From Neobacillus rhizosphaerae (GTDB lineage: Bacteria; Bacillota; Bacilli; Bacillales; Cytobacillaceae), in contig NZ_CALBWS010000011.1 of the NCBI RefSeq assembly GCF_937468385.1, positions 57,360 to 121,359 on the forward strand: a DNA stretch of 64,000 bases. Direction: 5' to 3'. A program made the translations under genes and the position numbers. The notes beneath the pieces were generated by a model. The model ran no database searches and was not told the origin of the DNA. It saw only the letters and a program-made list of their open reading frames with translations. This document shows, piece by piece, positions 27,557 to 37,265 of this stretch. Position 1 is the stretch's first letter, and each line of letters opens with the position of its first letter.

Positions 27557-28852
27557 GTGAAAGCAATCTCAATTGGGTTATTAGGTTTAGGCACCGTTGG
27601 CTCAGGTGTTGTCAAAATCATAAAAAATCATCAGGATAAATTAATGCATCAGGTGGGATGTCCGGTGGTAATCAAAAAAATCCTTGTTCAAGATTTACAT
27701 AAGAATAGACCAGTTGATGTGGAAACAGGTCTATTAACATCAAACGCCGACGAGATTCTTTTTGATGAGGAAATAGATGTGGTGATCGAGGTAATGGGCG
27801 GAGTACAGGAAACAAAGGACTATTTGATTAGTGCCCTCCAGCAAGGCAAACATGTAGTGACGGCAAATAAAGATTTGATGGCGCTTCATGGTTCCGAGCT
27901 GTTAACGGTTGCTTCAGAGCATGGCTGCGACTTATTTTATGAAGCAAGTGTTGCCGGTGGAATTCCCATCTTAAGAGGGCTTGTTGACGGGCTTGCTTCT
28001 GATCGAATTACCCAAATGATGGGGATTGTAAATGGAACAACGAATTATATTTTAACCAAAATGAGTGATGAAGGCCGATCCTATGAGGGAGTTCTTAAAG
28101 AAGCGCAAGAACTCGGGTTTGCCGAAGCCGATCCAACAGCTGATGTCGAAGGATTAGATGCTGCCCGCAAAATGACGATCCTGGCGACATTAGGATTTTC
28201 GATGCACATTGATTTAGACGATGTGAAGGTAAGCGGCATTTCAAACATTACCGAAGAAGATTTACGATACGGAAAACAATTAGGCTATACGATGAAACTC
28301 ATCGGCTATGCCCATCGTGAAGGAGAAAAAGTCGAGGTAAGTGTTGCACCGACCTTCTTGTCCAACAACCATCCGCTTGCCTCTGTACAAAATGAATACA
28401 ATGCTGTGTATGTATACGGAGAAGCAGTTGGCGAAACGATGTTCTATGGACCTGGTGCCGGCAGTCTGCCGACTGCAACAGCAGTTGTTTCAGACCTGGT
28501 CGGCGTCATGAAAAATCTAAGATTGGGTGTAAATGGCCGAAGTGCTGTGACACCTCAATATCAAAAGCGTTTAAAGGATAACGGGGAAAAGTATTCTAAA
28601 TACTTCCTAAGAATTCATGTCCAGGACGAAGTGGGTGTTTTCGCTGATATTACCTCTATTTTTGCGAAACATGGCGTTAGCTTTGAAAAAATACTGCAGC
28701 TGCCAATCAAGAAAAATGAAACGTCAGAAATCGTTTTAGTAACACACCGAGCGTCGTTAACAAATTATGATCTAATTTTACAAGAATTAAACGACTTGAA
28801 TGCGGTGAAGGAAGTAAAAAGTGCCTATCGTGTGGTGAGGAAATCGTTATGA
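27557..28852 (+). CDS. hom: Homoserine dehydrogenase
   Basis: This 431-residue enzyme reduces aspartate semialdehyde to homoserine. It has the nucleotide fold [12 protein letters not shown], the [12 protein letters not shown] block, [31 protein letters not shown], and a C-terminal ACT domain (about 350-430). GTG 27557 follows AAGAGGGGG by 6 bases; the longer GTG at 27527 has no ribosome site. It is the first gene of the threonine operon, in the Bacillus order hom-thrC-thrB, overlapping thrC by 4 bp. Confidence 0.95.
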   Translation: MKAISIGLLGLGTVGSGVVKIIKNHQDKLMHQVGCPVVIKKILVQDLHKNRPVDVETGLLTSNADEILFDEEIDVVIEVMGGVQETKDYLISALQQGKHVVTANKDLMALHGSELLTVASEHGCDLFYEASVAGGIPILRGLVDGLASDRITQMMGIVNGTTNYILTKMSDEGRSYEGVLKEAQELGFAEADPTADVEGLDAARKMTILATLGFSMHIDLDDVKVSGISNITEEDLRYGKQLGYTMKLIGYAHREGEKVEVSVAPTFLSNNHPLASVQNEYNAVYVYGEAVGETMFYGPGAGSLPTATAVVSDLVGVMKNLRLGVNGRSAVTPQYQKRLKDNGEKYSKYFLRIHVQDEVGVFADITSIFAKHGVSFEKILQLPIKKNETSEIVLVTHRASLTNYDLILQELNDLNAVKEVKSAYRVVRKSL

Positions 28853-29919
28853 GATGGCTAGGATTATTAGAAACCTATAAAGAGTATTTACCAATCAACA
28901 ATCAAACTCCAAGACTTACACTGAATGAAGGAAATACCCCGCTAGTAAAGCTTGAACGATTGTCTCAAGAATGGGATGTTGAGCTTTATGTGAAAATGGA
29001 AGGAGCGAATCCGACAGGATCCTTTAAGGATCGGGGAATGGTCATGGCTGTCGCTAAAGCAGTGGAGGAGGGGAGTAAAACGGTCATTTGTGCCTCAACA
29101 GGCAATACTTCCGCTTCCGCTGCAGCCTATGCGGCACGGGCCGGGTTAAAATGTATCATTGTCATTCCTGAAGGGAAAATTGCGCTCGGCAAACTGGCTC
29201 AGGCGATGATGTACGGGGCTGAAATAATCTCGATTGAGGGCAATTTTGACCAAGCACTGAAAATGGTTCGAAATATTAGTGAAGTAGAACCGATTACGCT
29301 AGTCAATTCAGTGAATCCGTTCCGCTTAGAAGGGCAAAAAACAGCAGCCATTGAGGTGTGCGACCAGCTAGGGGATGCCCCTGATATTTTAGCAATCCCA
29401 GTTGGAAACGCTGGAAATATTAGTGCCTACTGGAAAGGGTTTAAGGAATTTGCTGAGAAGAAGGCCACGAGCTTACCGCGCATGTTTGGCTTTCAAGCTG
29501 CAGGGGCTGCTGCCCTTGTTCATAACCGGGTCTTTGAAAATCCAGAAACAATTGCTACAGCCATTCGGATTGGTAATCCGGCAAGTTGGGACCTAGCTGT
29601 TTCCGCTGTTCAAGAATCAAAAGGGCTGTTCGATGAAGTCACCGATGAAGAAATTGTCGCTGCCTATAAAAAATTAGCCGCCTCCGAAGGGGTGTTTGCC
29701 GAACCGGCTTCCTGTGCTTCCATCGCTGGTGTTTATAAAAGTATCCAAAATGGAAAAATCAAAAAGGGAACAAAAATTGTCTGTGTGCTGACAGGAAACG
29801 GTTTGAAGGATCCAGACACAGCTATCCAAAGCAGCCTAGTAAAGCCGACCCATTTACCTAATGATGAAAAAGCAGTGACAGAACATATTCGAGGGGTTGT
29901 CGTTAATGCCTCTAAATAA
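28849..29919 (+). CDS. thrC: Threonine synthase
   Basis: This 356-residue PLP enzyme converts O-phosphohomoserine to threonine. It has the PLP-lysine motif [13 protein letters not shown], the phosphate-binding [18 protein letters not shown], and [18 protein letters not shown]. The start overlaps the hom stop (ATGA), so translation is coupled. Its end overlaps thrB by 14 bp. Length is the usual one for Bacillus ThrC. Confidence 0.95.
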   Translation: MRWLGLLETYKEYLPINNQTPRLTLNEGNTPLVKLERLSQEWDVELYVKMEGANPTGSFKDRGMVMAVAKAVEEGSKTVICASTGNTSASAAAYAARAGLKCIIVIPEGKIALGKLAQAMMYGAEIISIEGNFDQALKMVRNISEVEPITLVNSVNPFRLEGQKTAAIEVCDQLGDAPDILAIPVGNAGNISAYWKGFKEFAEKKATSLPRMFGFQAAGAAALVHNRVFENPETIATAIRIGNPASWDLAVSAVQESKGLFDEVTDEEIVAAYKKLAASEGVFAEPASCASIAGVYKSIQNGKIKKGTKIVCVLTGNGLKDPDTAIQSSLVKPTHLPNDEKAVTEHIRGVVVNASK

Positions 29920-30844
29920 TCGCTTCATTATCAAGGTCCCGGCAAGCTCCGCTAATCTTGGACCTGGTTTTGATTCCATGGGAGTAGCTTTAAATTTATA
30001 TTTAACGTTAGAGGTTGAGGAGAGCAGCCACTGGGAATTCTCCTCTACCACAGATGAATTAATGCATCTCCCTACGGATGAAACCCATTTTATCGGCCAA
30101 ATTGCCTTACAAATTGCTGAAAAGTATGGAAAAGTCTTACCTCTTTGTAAGGTGAAAATGGAAAGTGAGATTCCGCTAGCCCGCGGGCTAGGGTCAAGTG
30201 CTGCGGCGATTGTTGCTGGGATTGAGCTTGCTGATACGGTGGGAAATTTAGGTCTAACACAAAAAGAGAAGATTCTTCTCGCCACAGAGATAGAAGGTCA
30301 TCCTGATAATGTCGGGGCCTCACTCTTAGGAGGGTTAGTAATTGGCTGTTATCTTCAAAACGAGGTGGATATGCTTTCATTCACGAATCTTCCGTTTGAA
30401 ATGACTGCGGTCATTCCGCAGGAAATCCTTCTAACGAAGGATTCACGGGATATACTCCCGACAGCCTTTTCCAAAAGTGAAGCCATTCAAGCATCGGCAA
30501 CAGCCAATCTTTTAGTTGCGGCCCTTTTAAGTGAAAACTGGGACGTAGCAGGCAAAATGATGGAGCGAGACCTTTTCCACCAGCCATACAGGAAACCATT
30601 GATCCACGGTTATCAGGAAATCGAAAATATGGCTAAATTGAGCGGTGCATTCGGAGTTGCCTTGAGTGGTGCTGGACCAACCGTCCTTTGCTTTACCGAA
30701 AAAGGAAAAGGAACAAGGTTGGCTCAGGACTTACAAGCTGCATTTCCAGAAATGACCGTGAGACCACTTCAGATCGACTATACTGGTAGTAGTTTACAAG
30801 TAATTGAATCAGAAAACTTTATTAATCCAATCAAGCAGCCATAA
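29906..30844 (+). CDS. thrB: Homoserine kinase
   Basis: This 312-residue GHMP kinase has [16 protein letters not shown] at the start, the ATP loop [16 protein letters not shown], and [11 protein letters not shown] near the C-terminus. I chose ATG 29906, which follows GAGGGG by about 10 bases, over the TTG at 29897. It phosphorylates homoserine for ThrC. It is the last gene of the operon; the terminator overlaps its stop codon. Confidence 0.95.
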   Translation: MPLNNRFIIKVPASSANLGPGFDSMGVALNLYLTLEVEESSHWEFSSTTDELMHLPTDETHFIGQIALQIAEKYGKVLPLCKVKMESEIPLARGLGSSAAAIVAGIELADTVGNLGLTQKEKILLATEIEGHPDNVGASLLGGLVIGCYLQNEVDMLSFTNLPFEMTAVIPQEILLTKDSRDILPTAFSKSEAIQASATANLLVAALLSENWDVAGKMMERDLFHQPYRKPLIHGYQEIENMAKLSGAFGVALSGAGPTVLCFTEKGKGTRLAQDLQAAFPEMTVRPLQIDYTGSSLQVIESENFINPIKQP

Positions 30845-30862
30845 CATAGGGCTGTTTTTTTT
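30836..30862 (+). terminator. Rho-independent terminator of the threonine operon
   Basis: CAGCC (30836-30840) pairs with GGCTG (30850-30854), followed by eight T. The left arm lies inside the last codons of thrB. Confidence 0.82.
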
Positions 30863-30955
30863 GTTATAGTCCGAGGGATTATCTAATAGTTACACATATT
30901 AGATCGGGAACTTCGATATATTATAGAGGTTATTGGCGGCCATTACATAGAATAG

Positions 30956-31840
30956 CTAAATCAAATCACTAGCACTTTCAATAAATAATTTTGATACAAT
31001 CGATTGCGTTTTATTAATGTTGTAAACAAGGTAGAAATATCTTTCATCATTGAATCCTTCAATATTATGCATTTTTAGCATCTTTTTACAGACGTATTCC
31101 TTTGCTGCTATTTCTGAAATAATTGAAATCCCAATATCCTGCATCACAAACTGAATTAAACTCTGGCCATCCTCTATATAGGAAATAATATTTAATTGGT
31201 CTTTAGCAATATTATTTTTTTTCAAATATCTTTCAAGCATCGAATTCGTTCCTGAATCAGAAGTTCGCATCAAAAAAGGGAACTGTAATATATCCTGGAA
31301 GCTCACCGTTCCTGATAAATCTACCTCATTCGAAGTAATAAGTACTAACTTTTCTTTTAATAAGGGAATATAGCGAAGTCTATCATCTTCGTATTTTTCC
31401 CCTAAGATACCGATATCAACTGAACCGTTAAGCACCTTCTCGGCAACAGCTTTTGATGAAGATTGGTTAATATGAAACATGACATCAGGATAGTGCCTTC
31501 TAAATTGATTGACCATCTTTGGTATCATAAACTGCCCTGGTACAGAACTTGCTGCAATTCGAATCATTCCCCGAAGTTCTGTCATCCCCTGCTTTAAGTC
31601 GAGCAATGCCTGATCCTTCATGAGTAGAAGTTTAAGTGCCCATTGATATAACCGTTCCCCAGATGGTGTGAGAATGCTTTCCCGACCAACACGATCAAAT
31701 AGCTTAATGCCCAGCATTTTTTCCAATGCTTGAATGTGAGAGCTAACGGTTGATTGACTTAGGAAGATATCTTCAGCAGCCTTAGAAAAGCTTTTATGCT
31801 CGACCACCTTTGAAAAAACGTAGAGTTGATGTAAATCCAT
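30956..31840 (-). CDS. LysR-family transcriptional regulator (CysL/YeiE-like)
   Basis: This 294-residue regulator has an N-terminal winged helix (about residues 1-60, FSKAAEDIFLSQSTVSSHIQALE) and a substrate-binding domain. The form resembles the CysL/selenium-associated group, but this is not certain. It converges with thrB and diverges from the helicase gene, with 243 bp between the starts. That gap has no recognised LysR box (T-N11-A) that I can defend. Its target is unknown. Confidence 0.85.
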   Translation of the reverse strand: MDLHQLYVFSKVVEHKSFSKAAEDIFLSQSTVSSHIQALEKMLGIKLFDRVGRESILTPSGERLYQWALKLLLMKDQALLDLKQGMTELRGMIRIAASSVPGQFMIPKMVNQFRRHYPDVMFHINQSSSKAVAEKVLNGSVDIGILGEKYEDDRLRYIPLLKEKLVLITSNEVDLSGTVSFQDILQFPFLMRTSDSGTNSMLERYLKKNNIAKDQLNIISYIEDGQSLIQFVMQDIGISIISEIAAKEYVCKKMLKMHNIEGFNDERYFYLVYNINKTQSIVSKLFIESASDLI

Positions 31841-32083
31841 AGGAATCTTCTCCTTATATATTCATATACTCGATTAATAGTGATTGGTAAAATAGATAAA
31901 TTGAATTTATTTAATAAGCGTACCACTTTTTTATAATGAAGAAACCTACCAATTTGAAATGTTTATGACAGTTGTCTATTCACTTTAGTATTGTTCGTTT
32001 CTAAAATATCAAAAGAATATTTGCAATTGTAATGATAAACAATCAATATAGTGGGATAGGTTATCTAGAAAGTAGGGGTATTT

Positions 32084-33469
32084 TTGTCAGATTTTTTATC
32101 ATTGGGTATTTCGGAAACATTAGTGGATAAATTACGTGGCTATGGTATTGCAAAGCCAACGCCAATTCAAGAGCAAGCAATTCCATTTGTGATGGATGGT
32201 AACGATATTATTGCTCAGGCGCAAACCGGAACAGGGAAGACATTTGCGTTTATCCTGCCGATTCTTGAAAAAATTAATCGGAATGCAGCACATGTTCAAG
32301 CACTCATCGTAACTCCAACAAGAGAACTAGCGTTGCAAATTACAGAAGAAATTGAAAAATTGATCGCTAATTTTGAGGATGTTGATGTCTTGGCTGTCTA
32401 TGGCGGGCAGGATGTTGCTAAACAGCTAAAAAAATTAAAGAAGAATCCGCAAATTGTCGTTGGGACACCTGGACGGCTGTTAGATCATATAAGGAGAGAG
32501 ACGGTTCGATTATCAGAAATTTCCTTCCTTGTTTTGGATGAAGCGGATCAAATGCTTCATATTGGCTTTCTTAATGAAGTGGAGGATATTATCAGAGAAA
32601 CTCCTGAGAATCGGCAGACGATGTTGTTCTCGGCAACGATTCCGCCAGAAATTCGCAAATTAGCAAAAAAGCATATGCGTGAACCGGAATATATTCAAGT
32701 GGAAAAGACACAAGGACCGGCTGACAATGTCAAGCAGTCTGCTATTCATACGACTGACCGCGGAAAACAAGCAGCGCTCATTCACTTAGTTGAAACGCAT
32801 CGGCCATTTTTAGCGGTTATTTTTTGCCGGACAAAACGGAGGGTAAGCAAACTTTATGATGCACTCAAAGCCCATGGTTTTCCCTGTGATGAATTGCATG
32901 GAGATTTGTCACAGGCTAAAAGAGAACAGGCGATGAAACGCTTCAGAGATGCCGAGACCCAGTTATTGGTCGCAACCGATGTAGCGGCTAGGGGGCTCGA
33001 TGTTGAAGGGGTTACCCATGTGTTTAACTACGATATTCCAGAGGATGCGGAAAGCTATATTCACCGTATCGGAAGAACTGGCCGAGCAGGTATGACCGGA
33101 ATAGCGATAACATTATATACCTCAGCAAATATACCTCTTCTCACTATGATTGAAAAAGAACTGCATATTACCATTGAAAAGCAGTACACAGGAGATTCAG
33201 AGGAGAGTCAAGAGAATTCGCGCGGTGGCAAAAAGGTTCGACCTAATGGTGTGAGCGATAAACGAGGTACAGAGAGGGAAAAACAAAAAGGCGGGCCTCG
33301 GAATCGAAAGCATTCCAACCCGATTGAGGATAGAAGCGGGCAAAAACGAGGAACTAAGGCTGGTTCAGATAAAAGAAGAAGCAAAACTTCAACTGGAGCA
33401 GGTCCCAAAAATAAACTGGGAGAGGCTCGTAAATCTAACGGTAAAACGAAACGAAGTAATCCAAAATGA
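32084..33469 (+). CDS. DEAD-box RNA helicase
   Basis: This 461-residue ATP-dependent RNA helicase has the Q motif PTPIQEQAI, motif [15 protein letters not shown], motif [14 protein letters not shown] in FSATIPPEI, and motif [12 protein letters not shown]. After about residue 370 the protein becomes a disordered basic tail rich in Lys, Arg, Gly and Ser, common in cold-shock helicases such as CshA/CshB, which bind RNA or partner proteins through it. TTG start follows GTAGGGG. Likely role: ribosome assembly or mRNA decay. The paralogue cannot be named with certainty. Confidence 0.9.
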   Translation: MSDFLSLGISETLVDKLRGYGIAKPTPIQEQAIPFVMDGNDIIAQAQTGTGKTFAFILPILEKINRNAAHVQALIVTPTRELALQITEEIEKLIANFEDVDVLAVYGGQDVAKQLKKLKKNPQIVVGTPGRLLDHIRRETVRLSEISFLVLDEADQMLHIGFLNEVEDIIRETPENRQTMLFSATIPPEIRKLAKKHMREPEYIQVEKTQGPADNVKQSAIHTTDRGKQAALIHLVETHRPFLAVIFCRTKRRVSKLYDALKAHGFPCDELHGDLSQAKREQAMKRFRDAETQLLVATDVAARGLDVEGVTHVFNYDIPEDAESYIHRIGRTGRAGMTGIAITLYTSANIPLLTMIEKELHITIEKQYTGDSEESQENSRGGKKVRPNGVSDKRGTEREKQKGGPRNRKHSNPIEDRSGQKRGTKAGSDKRRSKTSTGAGPKNKLGEARKSNGKTKRSNPK

Positions 33470-33470
33470 T

Positions 33471-33511
33471 AAAAAAAGCGGGACTGAAAAAATATTCAGT
33501 CCCACTTTTGT
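33471..33511. terminator. Bidirectional terminator between helicase and symporter genes
   Basis: GCGGGACTGA (33478-33487) pairs with TCAGTCCCAC (33496-33505) with one mismatch. An A-run lies before and a T-run after, so it can serve both the plus-strand helicase gene and the minus-strand symporter gene, whose stop is at 33512. Confidence 0.9.
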
Positions 33512-35056
33512 TTATCGGTTATTTGCCATGCCAATTCCCGTATTTGATTTTACCAGTACTTCCTCGTATTTCTTCACATCAGCTTTTTGACTGGAGAAGA
33601 GGGTTCCAAGGTAACCAGCGAGGAAACCTAGCGGGATGGAAAGAATTCCCGGAGTCGTATATGGGAAGATTGGATTTCCTACAAAAATCGCTTTTCCTGC
33701 TTCAGGACTAATTACACTTGGGCCGATGACAACCAAGCCAATTGCTGAAATGAGCCCAACCACCATGGCCCATACGGCGCCTGTTGTATTAAAACGTTTC
33801 CAGTAGATTGTGTAGATAATAACTGGTAAGTTCGCACTTGCAGCAACAGCAAAGGCAAGCGATACAAGGAAGGCAACATTTAGTGATTGTGCCCCTAATG
33901 CAAGAATAATAGAAATAACCGAAACACCGATAGCGGCCCAGCGTGCCATACTAACCTGCTGCTTTTCTGTGGCTTTCCCTTTGTGAAGGATTTCATTATA
34001 GAAATCATGGGCAAACGCAGAAGCTGCAGTCAGAACAAGCCCGGCCACAACAGCTAAGATTGTTGCAAAGGCGACCGCTGAAATAAAGGCAAACAGCATA
34101 TTGCCGCCAATGGCTTTTGCTAACAGCGGTGCAGCCATATTCCCGGCAGGATTTGCAGTTACAATCGCAGAGTTACCAACAAAGGCTGCAGCTCCGAAGC
34201 CTAGGAAGATCGTCATTACGTAAAAAATTCCAATCACCCATGTGGCATACACGACAGAAGAACGGGCTGTTTTCGCATCCTTTACGGTAAAGAATCGGAC
34301 CAAAATGTGCGGTAGCCCGGCAGTTCCTAACACTAGGCCCATATTTAACGAGATGGTATCAAGACCAATCTTGTATTTAACCCCTGGATTTAAGAACGAT
34401 TCCTTTAAAGGTGTTGCCGTTTTCATTTGCGCAAACATATCGGTAATACTCCAATTAAACTTAGCAAAAACAATAATTGAGATTAAGAAGGTACCACCCA
34501 TTAATAGAACAGCTTTAATAATCTGCACCCAGCTTGTCGCATGCATGCCGCCAAATATTACGTAGACAGTCATCAAAACGCCAACAATCAAAACAGATGT
34601 CGTATAATCCAAGCCTAATAATAATTTAATAAGTGCACCGGCCCCAACAAGCTGAGCAATCATATAAAAAATCGAGATGGTAACCGTATTCATTGCGGCA
34701 AAGCCACGTACCTTCTTGGCATCAAAACGTGAGGCAATCATATCGGCAAAAGTATATTTTCCGAGATTCCTTAGCGGCTCAGCTACTAAATAAAGAACAA
34801 CCAAATAGGCAACAAGGAAACCAATGCTGTAAAAGAAGCCGTCAAACCCCGTTAAGGCAACCGCGCCGGCAATTCCCAGAAAGGAAGCAGCCGACATATA
34901 ATCTCCAGCGATGGCAAGTCCATTTTGCCATCCTGTCAGCCCGCCGCCAGCTGTGTAAAATTCACTTGCATTTTTCGTCTTTTTAGAGGCGTAGTATGTA
35001 ATGATTAACGTTACAAAAACGATTCCAAGAAACATGTAAAAAGCAGAAGTGTTCAT
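33512..35056 (-). CDS. Cation/acetate symporter (ActP/YwcA type, sodium:solute symporter family)
   Basis: This 514-residue SSS-family transporter has about 13 membrane spans. It carries family blocks such as EFYTAGGGLTGWQNGLAIAGDYMSAASFLG near the N-terminus and VIFGGMHATSWVQIIKAVLL. It imports a short monocarboxylate, most likely acetate, with Na+ or H+. The start codon overlaps the stop of the DUF485 gene by one base. That pairing (DUF485 with ActP/YwcA) is conserved in many bacteria. The specific substrate is inferred from the family. Confidence 0.88.
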   Translation of the reverse strand: MNTSAFYMFLGIVFVTLIITYYASKKTKNASEFYTAGGGLTGWQNGLAIAGDYMSAASFLGIAGAVALTGFDGFFYSIGFLVAYLVVLYLVAEPLRNLGKYTFADMIASRFDAKKVRGFAAMNTVTISIFYMIAQLVGAGALIKLLLGLDYTTSVLIVGVLMTVYVIFGGMHATSWVQIIKAVLLMGGTFLISIIVFAKFNWSITDMFAQMKTATPLKESFLNPGVKYKIGLDTISLNMGLVLGTAGLPHILVRFFTVKDAKTARSSVVYATWVIGIFYVMTIFLGFGAAAFVGNSAIVTANPAGNMAAPLLAKAIGGNMLFAFISAVAFATILAVVAGLVLTAASAFAHDFYNEILHKGKATEKQQVSMARWAAIGVSVISIILALGAQSLNVAFLVSLAFAVAASANLPVIIYTIYWKRFNTTGAVWAMVVGLISAIGLVVIGPSVISPEAGKAIFVGNPIFPYTTPGILSIPLGFLAGYLGTLFSSQKADVKKYEEVLVKSNTGIGMANNR

Positions 35057-35382
35057 CAGCTATTTCCCCCTTCTTGAATAACCTGGTTCGCTAATTCATC
35101 AAATTTGGCCGCTTTTTTAGAGTAAAGCATGCACAATCCCCAGGTCATAACAAACTGCATGAAGGCAAAAACCCAAGCCCAGGTAATACTGCCGATAAAC
35201 TTGTGATTTAACACGGTTGAATAGGAAGTTAAAATAGGTAATGCAAAATAGAAGCAAAAAAAGAAAATAGTGACCGGGATAATAAATTTTTTCTTTTCAG
35301 AGAGTAATGCTTGGAAAGATGGAGATTGAACAATGGAGCTGTAATCGCTTTCAGAACTAACCTTCGTTTTTCGTGCCTCCAA
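35056..35382 (-). CDS. DUF485 membrane protein, partner of the acetate-type symporter
   Basis: This 108-residue protein has two membrane spans (about residues 35-57 and 68-90) and the DUF485 pattern SPSFQALLSEKKKFIIPVTIFFF. TTG 35382 follows GAGAGGGGGAG by 7 bases. DUF485 genes regularly precede ActP-type symporters (YwcB-YwcA in B. subtilis) and may help assembly or regulation of the transporter. The mRNA leader carries a second, unused Shine-Dalgarno sequence (35506-35515). Confidence 0.88.
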   Translation of the reverse strand: MEARKTKVSSESDYSSIVQSPSFQALLSEKKKFIIPVTIFFFCFYFALPILTSYSTVLNHKFIGSITWAWVFAFMQFVMTWGLCMLYSKKAAKFDELANQVIQEGGNS

Positions 35383-35505
35383 TGGAAGCTCCCCCTCTCA
35401 TATAAAACCCCTTGTTTAAATCTGTGGTAAAAAACAATGCTGATTGGTCATGTGCTGAAGAAAAAACTAGATTGCGGCTGATGGTTGAAAAGGATATTTG
35501 CTTAC

Positions 35506-35515
35506 TCACCTCCTT
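35506..35515 (-). promoter_or_regulatory. Orphan Shine-Dalgarno in the leader (STAB-SD-like)
   Basis: The minus strand reads AAGGAGGTGA, a 10-base match to the anti-SD of 16S rRNA. It lies about 125 bases upstream of the DUF485 start and has no start codon at a usable distance. In Bacillus such STAB-SD elements protect mRNA 5' ends from RNase J1 when bound by 30S subunits (known for cry3A). The role here is inferred. Confidence 0.5.
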
Positions 35516-35662
35516 GAATACAGATTTTTCTAAATTTTATAAATATAATTTGTTTATAATTATAGTAGAAATAGAATTAAATTTGCAAGTGGAAATTGGA
35601 AAAAAAGGTAAATGCTCTAAAAGGCCTATTCTAATGGCGAAATTTGGAGAAGAAGAGAGCGT

Positions 35663-35678
35663 ATGTTCTAGAGAACAT
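35663..35678. promoter_or_regulatory. 16-bp perfect palindrome, possible operator
   Basis: ATGTTCTAGAGAACAT is perfectly self-complementary without a loop. It lies upstream of the DUF485-symporter leader, on the promoter side, as an operator for a dimeric repressor or activator would. The binding protein is unknown. Confidence 0.45.
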
Positions 35679-35696
35679 TTTATAAATAATGGAATG

Positions 35697-35733
35697 AAAA
35701 AACCGCTTTTGATAAAATGTTTATCAAAAACGG
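35697..35733 (-). terminator. Terminator of the branched-chain-type ABC operon
   Basis: On the minus strand, CCG(T)TTTTGATAAA pairs with TTTATCAAAAGCGG, followed by TTTTTTC. It lies 12 bases after the stop codon of the last ABC gene. Confidence 0.85.
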
Positions 35734-35744
35734 CCAAAACGTGG

Positions 35745-36461
35745 TTAGGCACCTAAATATGCTTTAATAATCTTATCGTCCATACGTAAGACATCGGCTG
35801 TATCGTGCATGATGATATTTCCTATCTCAATTAAATAACCTCTGTTCGCCAACCTTAGTGCAGCCTTTGCATTTTGCTCGATTAACAAAATGGTTGTTCC
35901 TTGTTTGTTGATCTCCTTGATAATTCTCATAATCTCTTGAACAATGATAGGGGCCAGTCCCATCGAGGGCTCATCCAGCATGAGAAGCTTCGGGTCGCCC
36001 ATGAGACCGCGGCTGATGGCAAGCATTTGCTGTTCACCGCCGCTTAGCGTACCGGCTGGCTGTTTCGCCCGTTCCTTTAATCGAGGGAACAGATCAAAAG
36101 AGCGTTCGATTCCTTCTCTCACCCATTTCTTGTTCTTTCTGAAGGTAAAGGCACCTAATTCCAGGTTCTCTGTGATGGTTAGTCCCCCAAAGATTCGTCG
36201 GCCTTCAGGCACATGAATAATCCCTGATTCCACAATTTTATGTGGGGGAACACCGACCAAACTTTGCCCGTTCCATTCTATTTCGCCAGATTTTGGTTTA
36301 ACAAGCCCGGAAATCGTTTTAAGAGTCGTACTTTTGCCCGCTCCGTTGCTGCCAAGTAAGGCGACTATTTCTCCCTCGTTTATTTCCAAACTTAGATTAT
36401 TTAACGCACGAATTTTTCCATAGTAGGAATTTACATTCGTAAGTTTTAACAAGGACTTCAT
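35745..36461 (-). CDS. livF: Branched-chain amino acid-type ABC transporter ATPase LivF
   Basis: This 238-residue ATPase has Walker A GSNGAGKST, signature LSGGEQQMLAISRGL and Walker B LLMLDEPSMGL, the LivF pattern. It overlaps livG by 4 bp. With LivG, LivM, LivH and the lipoprotein upstream it forms a complete HAAT-family importer. Such systems take up Leu/Ile/Val, but also urea, short amides and other amino acids, so the substrate is open. Confidence 0.93.
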   Translation of the reverse strand: MKSLLKLTNVNSYYGKIRALNNLSLEINEGEIVALLGSNGAGKSTTLKTISGLVKPKSGEIEWNGQSLVGVPPHKIVESGIIHVPEGRRIFGGLTITENLELGAFTFRKNKKWVREGIERSFDLFPRLKERAKQPAGTLSGGEQQMLAISRGLMGDPKLLMLDEPSMGLAPIIVQEIMRIIKEINKQGTTILLIEQNAKAALRLANRGYLIEIGNIIMHDTADVLRMDDKIIKAYLGA

Positions 36462-37228
36462 ATCACATCCTCCTTTCCTAAGTAAGCTTCAATCACCTTT
36501 TCGTTTTTCAGCACCTCATCAGGGGTTCCTTCCGCAATTTTACAGCCATAATCAATGACAGTGATATTTTCAGAGATTTCCTTGATCAATCCCATATCAT
36601 GTTCAATCATTAGCACGGTAATATTGAATTCATCGCGAATACGCCGAATAAGCTGAATCAAGTATTGCTTCTCTTCAAAGTTCAAGCCAGCAGCCGGCTC
36701 ATCCAGAAGTAATATTTTCGGTTTTGTGGCTAAGGCACGGGCAATTTCCAAATAACGTTGGGCACCATAAGGCAAATTTTTTGCCGATCTTTTCATATAT
36801 TTACGTACCCCAACAAAATCAATGCACTCCTGCGCCACTTCCTCTATTAATCTTTCTTCTTCTTTTTGGCTCTTTGTATGGAATAATGCCCCCCAAACTG
36901 CTTCTTTTGTTCGGCAATGCATCCCTGACTTTACATTATCTAATGCGGAAAGGTTAGGAAATAAACGAAGGTTCTGAAATGTGCGGGCCATCCCTAATTT
37001 TGTTATTTGACTAGGTTTATTATTTATTAAACTAGTACCGTCTAATTCAATCTCACCGCTAGTTGGTCGATAAAATCCGGTAATCATATTAAATACCGAT
37101 GTTTTTCCAGCGCCATTTGGACCGATTATACTGGAAATCGTGTTTTTTTCAACAGTAAAAGACAAATCATTCACCGCTAGTAGTCCGCCAAATTGAAGTT
37201 TTAGATTCTTGACAGTTAAAATAGACAT
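36458..37228 (-). CDS. livG: Branched-chain amino acid-type ABC transporter ATPase LivG
   Basis: This 256-residue ATPase has Walker A GPNGAGKTS, Walker B ILLLDEPAAGL and the C-terminal LivG extension. The signature region reads LPYGAQRYLEIARAL, where YGAQR stands for the more usual YGxQR/SGGQ form; this occurs in the Liv family and is not a defect. Ribosome site AGGGGGTACTGC precedes the ATG. It partners LivF. Confidence 0.93.
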   Translation of the reverse strand: MSILTVKNLKLQFGGLLAVNDLSFTVEKNTISSIIGPNGAGKTSVFNMITGFYRPTSGEIELDGTSLINNKPSQITKLGMARTFQNLRLFPNLSALDNVKSGMHCRTKEAVWGALFHTKSQKEEERLIEEVAQECIDFVGVRKYMKRSAKNLPYGAQRYLEIARALATKPKILLLDEPAAGLNFEEKQYLIQLIRRIRDEFNITVLMIEHDMGLIKEISENITVIDYGCKIAEGTPDEVLKNEKVIEAYLGKEDVI

Positions 37229-37265
37229 GCAGTACCCCCTATCTGGAGTTATTAGGTAAAATTAA

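Larger units (their letters stand above)
35383..35744 (-). other. Intergenic region: leader of DUF485-symporter genes and end of the ABC operon
   Basis: These 362 bp carry a terminator for the ABC operon (35697-35733), a 16-bp perfect palindrome (35663-35678), an AT-rich promoter-like stretch (about 35530-35580, with ATAAT sequences on the minus strand), and an orphan Shine-Dalgarno sequence. A plus-strand frame at 35412-35756 is not convincing as a gene. Confidence 0.5.

Noticed and set aside
35412..35756. Plus-strand reading frame of 114 codons between the two transport operons
   Set aside because: It runs through an operator-like palindrome, the opposite-strand leader and a terminator, has no ribosome site, and its composition is not protein-like.
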